Of a DNA stretch of 36,408 nt, positions 1-7,280 are shown in pieces. How positions within the stretch are numbered: position 1 is the stretch's first letter; the number at the start of each line of letters is the position of its first letter. The DNA is from an uncultured bacterium (GTDB lineage Bacteria > Bacillota > Clostridia > Oscillospirales > Acutalibacteraceae). Below the pieces are notes generated by a model. The model was given only the letters and a program-made list of their open reading frames with translations. It had not been told where the DNA came from and ran no database searches. Made by a program: the position numbers and the translations under genes. Location of the stretch: positions 1 through 36,408 of the forward strand of contig CAJMOI010000007.1 of the NCBI GenBank assembly GCA_905215105.1. Direction: 5' to 3'.

Positions 1-295
<295 letters not shown>

Positions 296-381
296 TTCTC
301 CATTACCTCTCTTCAAAAGGGGCGGACGGGGAACGGTTTCCCCCGCCTTCTGTTCTTTCTTACTGACTGCAAAACAGAGAT

Positions 382-410
382 ATTATACCACTTTTTCGCA
401 AATTTGTGAA
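382..410 (-). promoter_or_regulatory. Sigma-A promoter of typA
   Basis: On the minus strand the -35 TTCACA (405-410) and -10 TATAAT (382-387) are 17 bp apart, and TGG before the -10 makes an extended -10. Transcription would start near 375, leaving a leader of about 80 nt. Confidence 0.75.
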
Positions 411-598
411 GATTCCAGACCCCCTCCGGCCCGCGCAAAACCCTACAAAAAACGGGGTTTTCGTGCCGTTTGCTTTTGTAAACAATGGCGGGAGGCCGGT
501 ATTTCCGCTATTTTTCTTCCAAAAGGTACCGGTTTCTCCGTCATTCCTGGAAAAAATTTACAGGACCAAACTTGTCGGAAAAGTGATATATTCCGGCC

Positions 599-627
599 TT
601 TACACCCTTTTCCGTCCCTGCTATCAT
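599..627 (+). promoter_or_regulatory. Sigma-A promoter of the GH32 gene
   Basis: -35 TTTACA (599-604) and -10 TATCAT (622-627), each one mismatch from consensus, are separated by exactly 17 bp. The start site would fall near 634, giving a leader of about 34 nt that contains the palindrome at 646-655. Confidence 0.7.
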
Positions 628-645
628 AAAAACAGAATCTGTGCG

Positions 646-655
646 TTTCGCGAAA
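646..655. promoter_or_regulatory. Palindrome TTTCGCGAAA overlapping the ribosome-binding site; possible operator
   Basis: A perfect 10-bp palindrome with a central CG lies just downstream of the promoter, and its last three bases begin the AAAGGAG ribosome-binding site of the GH32 gene. A central CG is common in LacI-family operators. A repressor bound here could block transcription of the sugar hydrolase. No local regulator gene is present in the window, so the binding protein is unknown. Confidence 0.35.
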
Positions 656-667
656 GGAGTCCTTTTC

Positions 668-2035
668 ATGAGCCGTCCCGCTCCCCGAAATTTCCGTCCC
701 AGCCTTCACTTTACCGCGCCCACCATGTGGCTCAATGACCCCAATGGGCTGGTTTTGGAAAACGGCCGTTATCATCTCTATTACCAGTACTACCCTCACG
801 ATACCGTGTGGGGCCCCATGCATTGGGGACACGCTTTTTCCTCGGATCTGTACCACTGGGAGCACTGCCCTATTGCCATGGCTCCCGACGAACTGGGCAT
901 GATTTTCAGCGGCTCTGCCGTTTTGGATACGGACAATGTTTCCGGCTTTGGAAAAGACGGAAAAGCCCCTCTGCTGATTTATTATACCAGCCACGGAGAT
1001 CAGGAGCGCCAGAGCATGGCCTGGAGCCTGGATGGCGGCATGACCTTCACCCGGTATGAAGGCAACCCCATTCTGGACAATCCCGGCATTCGGGATTACC
1101 GGGACCCCAAAGTCTTTCCTAACCCGGTACTGGGCGGCTTCAGCATGGCGGTTTCCGCCTCTGACCGGGTGATGTTCTATCATTCCCACGACCTGAAGCA
1201 CTGGGAAAAAACCGGTGAATTCGGCCCGGTGCCGGAGCTTCCCCGGGAGAAATACCTGTGGGAGTGCCCCGACCTGTTCCCCCTGCCTTATGAAGGCGGT
1301 GAGACCTGGGTACTGCTGGCCAGCATCGGCGTTTATGACAAGAAAGACGGCCTGAACTTCATGTGCTGGACCCACGGCCACTTTGACGGCAAAACCTTTG
1401 TCCGGGATCCCCAGGCCAAAATGGAGCGGCTGGATCAGGGCTTTGACTGCTATGCCGGTTCCACCTATTGGGGAACCGATCGCCGGATTTTCCTGGGCTG
1501 GGGCAACTGCCCCGATTATGCCGGCCAGACGCCTACCGGTGAATACTGCGGTCAGATGACACTGCCCCGGGAATTGACCCTCTGCCGCACGGAATCCGGC
1601 TGTCAGCTGGCAGCCGTTCCCTGTGGTCTGGATTCGGTGCTGTTTGCAAAACCGGTATCCGAAACTCGCTTGGAGACCGAAACCTTCTGCCTGCGGGTAC
1701 AGGGAACCGGCGCGGGAAGCGTCACCCTGTACAATGAGAACGGAGAAGAAGTCACTTTCGGCATAGACGAAGAAAACCGGGTGTTCCTCGACCGAAGCCG
1801 AGCCACCCGGTTGGAAATTGATCCTCTCTTTGCCTCTTCCAGTATCTGTTCTGCCGCCCGTCCCTGTTCCGGCCCCTGGCAGCTGGACGCCATCTTTGAT
1901 GTGACCGGTCTGGAATTTTTCACAGACGGCGGAACGCGGTATTTCAGCCAGCTCCTGTTCCCGGAACACCCCTATACCGCTCTGAGAACCAGCGGCGCGG
2001 TTTCCGTTCAGCAGTTTGCTCCTTCCCTGTCCTGA
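668..2035 (+). CDS. Glycoside hydrolase family 32 (sucrose-6-phosphate hydrolase / beta-fructofuranosidase)
   Basis: A 455-residue GH32 enzyme expected to split sucrose, sucrose-6-phosphate or short fructans. The three catalytic acids of the family are visible: the nucleophile D24 in WLNDPNG, the transition-state stabiliser D146 in YRDPKVF, and the acid/base E199 in WECPDLF. A FSGSAV motif near residue 80 is also typical. The five-bladed propeller fills about residues 10-320, followed by a short beta-sandwich domain. No signal peptide is seen, so it acts in the cytoplasm on an imported sugar. The ATG at 668 was chosen over an upstream GTG at 641 because AAAGGAG (653-659) sits 8 nt before it. 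No transporter or repressor gene is adjacent. Substrate (scrB/sacA-like or fructanase) cannot be settled from sequence alone. Confidence 0.92.
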   Translation: MSRPAPRNFRPSLHFTAPTMWLNDPNGLVLENGRYHLYYQYYPHDTVWGPMHWGHAFSSDLYHWEHCPIAMAPDELGMIFSGSAVLDTDNVSGFGKDGKAPLLIYYTSHGDQERQSMAWSLDGGMTFTRYEGNPILDNPGIRDYRDPKVFPNPVLGGFSMAVSASDRVMFYHSHDLKHWEKTGEFGPVPELPREKYLWECPDLFPLPYEGGETWVLLASIGVYDKKDGLNFMCWTHGHFDGKTFVRDPQAKMERLDQGFDCYAGSTYWGTDRRIFLGWGNCPDYAGQTPTGEYCGQMTLPRELTLCRTESGCQLAAVPCGLDSVLFAKPVSETRLETETFCLRVQGTGAGSVTLYNENGEEVTFGIDEENRVFLDRSRATRLEIDPLFASSSICSAARPCSGPWQLDAIFDVTGLEFFTDGGTRYFSQLLFPEHPYTALRTSGAVSVQQFAPSLS

Positions 2036-4374
2036 CCGGAGCTGCGTCTGGGGGTTACTCCCGGCCGGCCTTCCAACACCATCACCACTGCGGTGATGTC
2101 GTCATCGTGGCCATCGGTGCGCTGTTCCCGAGCCGTTTTCACCAGCTTTTTGGCAAGATCCCCCGGGTCTCCGCCGGGCCAGCTTTCCAATAGAGTTCCC
2201 ACCCATTCACAGCCGCCGGCGGTCACACCGTCGGACACCATGGCAATTAAGTCGCCGTCCTCCAACAGGGTTTCTGTGCGGGCAAATTCCGCTTCTCCCA
2301 GAATGCCCACCGGGAAGGACGGCGCTTCCATTTCCCGGACTCTTCCCCGCTTCCGGACAAAGCTCACCGGTGCCCCTGCCTTACAGAATTCCGTTTTCCC
2401 CGTATACAGATCTACACAGGCCATGTCCAGCGTTGCCAGAGACTCATCCCCGGATTTGGCCAGCAGCGCTGCATTGACCAGCTGGATGGCACAGGCTGTC
2501 CCCACGCCGGATTTCACCAGATTTTCCAGAATGCCGGAAGCCATGGCGCCGTCCACTGCTGCCCGTCCGCCGGTTCCCATGCCGTCGCTGATAATGGTGA
2601 TTTGCCGCCCGCTCTCGTCCTCAAAGGAGGAATAGCTGTCGCCGCAGAGAGAACCGTTTCCGCAGATATGCTGGGCCGCCCCATACTGCACACGGAACGC
2701 CGGACGCTCACACAGGGCAATCCGGCACACATCCCCCAACAGCGTCACAGACGGCGGACTGAAATCCCGCCCGCAGGCTCTGGAAATTTCCCGGGCCAGC
2801 GCCCCTTTGTTCAGCCGCATCCGGTCTCCCCGGGCGGTGCGGGCTTCCACGGTCATTCGGTCAAAGCAGTCAATCCGGCAGCAGATTTCCAGGGGAAGCA
2901 CACCGGCTCGCCGCAGCACTTCTCCAACCCGCCGGGAGGCTTCCGGGTCAAAGTGCTCCATTTCCTCCGTTTCCCTGGCCAGATCCCGCAGCAGATGGGA
3001 GGTAATTCCGAACTGGCTCACCGCCACTTCCCGAACCTGATTGGCCCGCAGTTCCGCCGCTTCTCTGGCCAGATACTCCTGATACGCGGCGTTGACATTC
3101 TGCACCATTTCCGGAAGACGGGCACACCGGTCTCGAAGATAACCGGTCACCTCCTTCCGGTCAATCTGTCCGCCCCGGCGTAAAGGTTCCGTCAAGCCCT
3201 CCAATGCACGGATGGTTTCCCGGTACTCCCGCTCCCAACAATAGGGACGCAAACCGCACCCGGAACAGGTTTTGGAAGCTGCCCGGACATACACCGCTTC
3301 CATGTCCGGCGCGCACAGCTCCGACAGCTTTTTGGAAATGCTGTCCACGGTATTGGAAACCCCTTCCAGCGCATCCGACGCCCGTTCCAGCCGCATCACC
3401 AGACTTTTCCGCAGATTGCTGTTGTGGAGCTCCTCTCCCGGCGCGGCAAACAGCGCCGCCGTTCTTCCGCCGGCAGGCAGCAGCACAAACAGCACCGAAG
3501 CGGCGGCGGTTTCATACAGTCCGGAAAGCTCTACTCCCACCTGCATACTGGCGGCCCCGTTGGAAACCACAAAAGCGGCTGCCGATGCCAGTTTTCCCAG
3601 AGGAGAAAACACCCCGGCCATCAGTCCCCCCAGCGCAAAGGAGCCGGAAACCGGCGTCAAGCCCACAGTGGAAAGCCCCAATACCGTTCCCGCCGCAATA
3701 CCAGCCACCGCTCCGGAGGCAATACCGCCATACCGTCCCGCATACAGGACAAACAGCGCCGCTATGATTTTCCCCAGAGAAACTCCCATAAAAGTCAAAT
3801 CGGAAATGGCCAGTGCCAGCACGCACAGCGCCACTGTTACCCCGGCCAGATCCGGCTGTGTCAGACTTCTCAGACCTCCATTGACGGGAAGGTCCCACAC
3901 CCGCTGAAAAAACCAGCAGCTTCCCCCTGCCAGCAGGGCTTCCGCCGTATACAGCGCCGCCGTGGAAGAGGGAGAGCCGTTCAGCAGCATCATGGCCATT
4001 CCCGTCACCAGCAGGGGTCCCAGCGCTGCCAACGGTCCGGTGAACTGGTTCCGGCTGATCCGGTGCAAGTCATGGAGCGTCCACCGGATGGCCGCTGCCG
4101 CCAGCACACAAGCCAGATACCGTACCGGCACCAATAAAGACGACGGCAGCAGATAGCCCATCAGTGCTCCGGCTGCCGCTGCCCACAGATAATGATAGGG
4201 AGCGGCAGCTGCCGCCGCTACGCCGAAAGGCGCATATTTTTCCAGTACCTGCGCCCGGGAAAATAACAATCCTGCCAGAAAACACCCGGCCACCCCTGCC
4301 AGCTCTGTCACCACGGGGGATCCCCGCCAATGAAACACCTTTTGCCGAACCGCCGCCAATGCACTCACCGTCAA
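2008..4374 (-). CDS. spoIIE: Stage II sporulation protein E (PP2C-type phosphatase)
   Basis: SpoIIE is the polytopic membrane phosphatase that dephosphorylates SpoIIAA to activate sigma-F in the forespore and takes part in polar septation. The first 310 or so residues hold about ten hydrophobic segments. A linker carries a cysteine cluster (CSGCGLRPYC), and the C-terminal third is a PPM phosphatase with metal-binding aspartates in GDSYS, ISDGMGTGG, MVSDGVTAGG and HDDDITAVV. The frame is open to an ATG at 4434 (808 aa), but that ATG lies on a promoter -10. I therefore prefer the TTG at 4374, which has AGGAAGG (4382-4388) 7 nt upstream and gives 788 aa. The 3' end overlaps the convergent GH32 ORF by 28 bp. 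Identity is firm; the start is inference. Confidence 0.93.
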   Translation of the reverse strand: MTVSALAAVRQKVFHWRGSPVVTELAGVAGCFLAGLLFSRAQVLEKYAPFGVAAAAAAPYHYLWAAAAGALMGYLLPSSLLVPVRYLACVLAAAAIRWTLHDLHRISRNQFTGPLAALGPLLVTGMAMMLLNGSPSSTAALYTAEALLAGGSCWFFQRVWDLPVNGGLRSLTQPDLAGVTVALCVLALAISDLTFMGVSLGKIIAALFVLYAGRYGGIASGAVAGIAAGTVLGLSTVGLTPVSGSFALGGLMAGVFSPLGKLASAAAFVVSNGAASMQVGVELSGLYETAAASVLFVLLPAGGRTAALFAAPGEELHNSNLRKSLVMRLERASDALEGVSNTVDSISKKLSELCAPDMEAVYVRAASKTCSGCGLRPYCWEREYRETIRALEGLTEPLRRGGQIDRKEVTGYLRDRCARLPEMVQNVNAAYQEYLAREAAELRANQVREVAVSQFGITSHLLRDLARETEEMEHFDPEASRRVGEVLRRAGVLPLEICCRIDCFDRMTVEARTARGDRMRLNKGALAREISRACGRDFSPPSVTLLGDVCRIALCERPAFRVQYGAAQHICGNGSLCGDSYSSFEDESGRQITIISDGMGTGGRAAVDGAMASGILENLVKSGVGTACAIQLVNAALLAKSGDESLATLDMACVDLYTGKTEFCKAGAPVSFVRKRGRVREMEAPSFPVGILGEAEFARTETLLEDGDLIAMVSDGVTAGGCEWVGTLLESWPGGDPGDLAKKLVKTAREQRTDGHDDDITAVVMVLEGRPGVTPRRSSGQDREGANC

Positions 4375-4432
4375 CACCACACCTTCCTGATCTTTGCGGC
4401 CCTGTCTTGTTGAGCCTGTCCTTGTATTCTTC

Positions 4433-4465
4433 ATTGTAGCGCGGCGTCTCGATTCTTTTTGTCAA
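4433..4465 (-). promoter_or_regulatory. spoIIE promoter with 21-bp spacer (Spo0A-type)
   Basis: On the minus strand a perfect TTGACA (4460-4465) and a TACAAT (4433-4438) are separated by 21 bp, too long for an ordinary sigma-A promoter. The Spo0A-activated spoIIE and spoIIG promoters of B. subtilis are known for such 21-22 bp spacers. The -35 also lies in TTTGTCAAA on the plus strand, one mismatch from the 0A box TGTCGAA. The match in gene, spacer and 0A-like site supports the call. Confidence 0.6.
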
Positions 4466-4581
4466 ACGGCGGAGCGGAAAACCCGGTTTTCTCCGGGCGG
4501 TTTCCGCCTTTTCCGGGAAAATAACGCTTTTCCCCGGCGTTTCTCCGTGAAAAAACGGAAATCAGACCCACTTACACCCTG

Positions 4582-5583
4582 TCACACCAACTCACTGCCG
4601 GGATAATACCAGGCCAGAATCTGCTGACAGGAAGCGCCGTTTTGAGCCATATACTGGGCGCCGGTCTGGCTCATGCCCACATTATGTCCCCATCCCCGAA
4701 CGGTAAAGGTAAATTTCCCATCGGCAAACTTCCAATCAAAATTGGCGGAACGCAGTCCGAAAGTGTTCCGAATCTGGGTGCCGGTGGCTTCTGCCCCGCC
4801 AATTTTGCCGCTGAGCACGGTTCCGCTGTCACTGCGGTGCAGTTCGGTCAGCCAGCCTTTCGGGTCTTTACCCAGCTCCGCCTTTGGAAAAGCCGACTGA
4901 ATGGCTTTCCTGGCCTCCTCTTCCGTCATGGTAACCGTGGAAAGATATCCCGACGCAAACACATCCCCGGCACTGGCCGCCGGCAGCAGACAGTCGGCTT
5001 CCCCGCCCCAGACATCGGCGGCGCTGTCTGTATTTCCCGAGGAAATGGCAAAAAAGGTGGCGCACACCAGCTCCCCTTCCGATTGCAGTGTCAGGCCCCG
5101 AATGCTCTTTTCCACCGTCACCAGTGTTTTTTCCCACTCTTCCCACTGGTCGCCCCAGCGCTCCTTCCGACCCTCCTGGGGAACATAGACCAATCCCTTG
5201 TCCGTATCACAGGTAAAATCCGGCTCGTCCCCGCCTTTGGCCCGGTTTTGCTCCCGCAGACGGCTGTAATAGGTATACAGGGCAATTCCCTGCGCTTTCA
5301 GCGCCTCCGTTTCCCAGGTTGGCGGCACTTCTGCCGCCAGTCCACCTCGGACAAATTCCTCGTCGGAAACTGTCAGGATGGTTCCGTCTGCATCCTGAAT
5401 CCGGAATTTCTCCCCCGTGGGCTCCGTTTGAGCGGCAGATACACCAGAGGAGCTTTTGGGCTCTGTCGATTTCTCCCCTTTCTCCTCATTTTCGGTGCTT
5501 CCCCGACAGAAAGCCAGCAGCGGCAGCAGCGCCGCAATCAGGTAAAAAATCGCCAGCAGCAATAAAATTTTTTTCAGCTTCAC
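4582..5583 (-). CDS. spoIID: Stage II sporulation protein D (SpoIID/LytB lytic transglycosylase)
   Basis: SpoIID is a membrane-anchored peptidoglycan lytic transglycosylase of the SpoIIDMP engulfment complex. With the GTG at 5583 the protein has 333 aa: an N-terminal anchor (residues 6-25), a low-complexity linker, then the SpoIID domain. The catalytic glutamate lies in the VPPTWETEALKAQ stretch (E93), and the C-terminal signature is GWGHNVGMSQTGAQYMA. The second cysteine of the zinc-linked CxxxxHC region known in clostridial SpoIID is not evident after FTCDTD. The frame is open to ATGs at 5634 and 5604, but only the GTG has a ribosome-binding site (AAAGGGG, about 10 nt upstream). No convincing sigma-E promoter was found. 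It lies directly upstream of spoIIE. Confidence 0.92.
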   Translation of the reverse strand: MKLKKILLLLAIFYLIAALLPLLAFCRGSTENEEKGEKSTEPKSSSGVSAAQTEPTGEKFRIQDADGTILTVSDEEFVRGGLAAEVPPTWETEALKAQGIALYTYYSRLREQNRAKGGDEPDFTCDTDKGLVYVPQEGRKERWGDQWEEWEKTLVTVEKSIRGLTLQSEGELVCATFFAISSGNTDSAADVWGGEADCLLPAASAGDVFASGYLSTVTMTEEEARKAIQSAFPKAELGKDPKGWLTELHRSDSGTVLSGKIGGAEATGTQIRNTFGLRSANFDWKFADGKFTFTVRGWGHNVGMSQTGAQYMAQNGASCQQILAWYYPGSELV

Positions 5584-5734
5584 GGTTTTCCCGTCCCCTT
5601 TCATTGCAGCAGGAACCCGGCTTTTTTCATGCATCTTCTTTGAAAAAGCTCCGAATCTTCCCGTTGTTTCTCGAGAAAAATGCAGGATTTTAAAAAGAAA
5701 AATTCATTTTTGCCGAATTCCGGCCCGACTTCTC

Positions 5735-5763
5735 TTGACTTTGGGCAAAGGCTGTTATAAAAT
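5735..5763 (+). promoter_or_regulatory. Sigma-A promoter of gltA
   Basis: -35 TTGACT (5735-5740) and -10 TAAAAT (5758-5763) are 17 bp apart. An overlapping TATAAA at 5756-5761 would give a 15-bp spacer. The leader is about 55 nt. Confidence 0.7.
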
Positions 5764-5823
5764 GAACATACTGTCGTCAACAAGCGGACCGCGTCCGTAT
5801 GAACTATAGAGAGGTGTGAAGGA

Positions 5824-7191
5824 ATGAGCAGCGGTATGGAACTGAAAAAACAGCCCTCCTCACTGGAAATCTTATGCGGGGAGTACCGGGAGAATAACCG
5901 GATTCCCGGCGAACTTTTCGACAAATATCAGGTAAAGCGCGGCCTGCGCAACCCCGACGGAACCGGCGTCGTTGCCGGCCTGACCAATATCAGTAACGTA
6001 CACGGTTATCTGATTGAGGACGAGGACAAGGTCCCCGACGAAGGCAAGCTGATTTACCGGGGCATCGACCTGCGGGAACTGGTAGAAGGCTGTCTGCGGG
6101 ACAACCGGTTCGGCTTTGAAGAGGTGGAATGGCTGCTGCTGTTCGGCAAGCTGCCCGACGCTCATCAGCTGGAACACTTCAATCAGATTCTCAGCGAAAA
6201 CCGGGAGCTTCCCGAGTATTTTGCCGAAGATATGATTATCAAGGCCCCCTCTCCCAACATCATGAATAAACTGGCCCGCTCCGTGCTGGCTCTGTATTCC
6301 TATGACGATACCCCCGATGATCCGTCTCTGGAAAACAACATGCGTCAGTCCATCGAACTGATTGCCCGACTGCCCACCATCATGACCTATGCCTATCAGG
6401 TGAAGCGCCGCCATTATGACCGGAAGAGCATGTTCTTCCACCCCCTGTGCCCCGAGCACCACACCGCAGAGGCCATCCTGCACGCCCTTCGTCCGGATAA
6501 GCAGTTTACCGACGAAGAGGCCAAGCTGCTGGACCTGTGCATGATGCTCCACGCAGAACACGGCGGCGGCAACAACTCCACCTTCACCAGCCGGGTTCTG
6601 TCCTCCTCGGGAACCGATATTTACTCCACCATTGCCGCCTCCATCGGCTCTTTGAAGGGTCCCAAACACGGCGGCGCCAACCATCGAGTGATGACCATGA
6701 TGAAGGAAATCATGGCCAACGTGGAGAACTGGGAGAACGAGGACGAGGTAGAGGCCTATCTGGAAAAAATTCTCCGGAAAGAAGCCGGCGACGGCTCCGG
6801 CCTGATTTATGGCATCGGACACGCGGTGTATACCCTGTCTGACCCGAGAGCCGTGATTTTGAAAGAAAAAGCCTGCAAGCTGGCGGAAGAAAAGGAAATG
6901 GCCCGGGAATTCAACCTGTTCCGACTGGTAGAAGCGCTGGCTCCCAGTGCATTCGAACGGGTCAAGGGCAGCAAAAAGGTGGTTTCCGCCAACGTGGACT
7001 TCTACTCCGGCCTGATCTATCAGATGCTGGGAATCCCGGAGGACCTGTTCACCCCCATGTTTGCCGTTTCCCGTATCGGCGGCTGGTGTGCCCACCGGAT
7101 GGAGGAAATGTTCACCGGCGGCCGGATTATCCGTCCTGCATATCGTTCCCTGACCAAATTCCAGGCCTACGAAGACCTGAGCGACCGATAA
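5824..7191 (+). CDS. gltA: Citrate synthase (citrate/2-methylcitrate synthase family)
   Basis: A 455-aa citrate synthase joining acetyl-CoA and oxaloacetate. The catalytic triad is intact: H282 in GPKHGGANH, H333 in GIGHAVYTLSDPR (with the substrate-binding R342), and D392 in NVDFYSG. An N-terminal stretch of about 50 residues precedes the domain. The ATG at 5824 follows AGAGAGG about 7 nt upstream. The gene stands alone between its own promoter and a terminator. No aconitase or isocitrate dehydrogenase gene is nearby, so whether it feeds glutamate synthesis or another route cannot be read here. Specificity for propionyl-CoA cannot be excluded. Confidence 0.95.
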   Translation: MSSGMELKKQPSSLEILCGEYRENNRIPGELFDKYQVKRGLRNPDGTGVVAGLTNISNVHGYLIEDEDKVPDEGKLIYRGIDLRELVEGCLRDNRFGFEEVEWLLLFGKLPDAHQLEHFNQILSENRELPEYFAEDMIIKAPSPNIMNKLARSVLALYSYDDTPDDPSLENNMRQSIELIARLPTIMTYAYQVKRRHYDRKSMFFHPLCPEHHTAEAILHALRPDKQFTDEEAKLLDLCMMLHAEHGGGNNSTFTSRVLSSSGTDIYSTIAASIGSLKGPKHGGANHRVMTMMKEIMANVENWENEDEVEAYLEKILRKEAGDGSGLIYGIGHAVYTLSDPRAVILKEKACKLAEEKEMAREFNLFRLVEALAPSAFERVKGSKKVVSANVDFYSGLIYQMLGIPEDLFTPMFAVSRIGGWCAHRMEEMFTGGRIIRPAYRSLTKFQAYEDLSDR

Positions 7192-7222
7192 ATAATCATC
7201 TGGATATAAATCTGGACACAAC

Positions 7223-7264
7223 AAAATCCCCTGTCTTTTCCACTGGAAAGGACAGGGGATTTTT
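7223..7264. terminator. Bidirectional terminator between gltA and the ABC permease gene
   Basis: A perfect 13-bp stem, AAAATCCCCTGTC (7223-7235) with GACAGGGGATTTT (7251-7263), extends inward through CTTTTCC/GGAAAG. T runs lie in both directions, so it can end gltA on the plus strand and the permease operon on the minus strand. Confidence 0.9.
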
Positions 7265-7280
7265 GCTGATTGATATTGAA

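Larger units (their letters stand above)
296..667. other. Intergenic region between divergent typA and GH32 gene
   Basis: 372 bp without a gene. The left third holds the typA leader and promoter, the right end the GH32 promoter and leader. In the remaining 411-598 I see only runs of A/T and a weak AAAACCC/GGGGTTTT pair. No tRNA, riboswitch or small ORF with a good ribosome-binding site was recognised. Confidence 0.6.

Noticed and set aside
4375..4434. ATG at 4434 as the start of spoIIE
   Set aside because: It coincides with the -10 of a good Spo0A-type promoter and has no ribosome-binding site; a TTG downstream has one.
4513..4537. Hairpin CCGGGAAAA/TTTTCCCCGG as a terminator of spoIID
   Set aside because: The stem has a bulge and no T run follows in the minus direction.
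5640..5760. Sigma-E promoter of spoIID
   Set aside because: Only GAATTTT...CATTTTT could be found, with several mismatches; expected from known biology but not supported by sequence.
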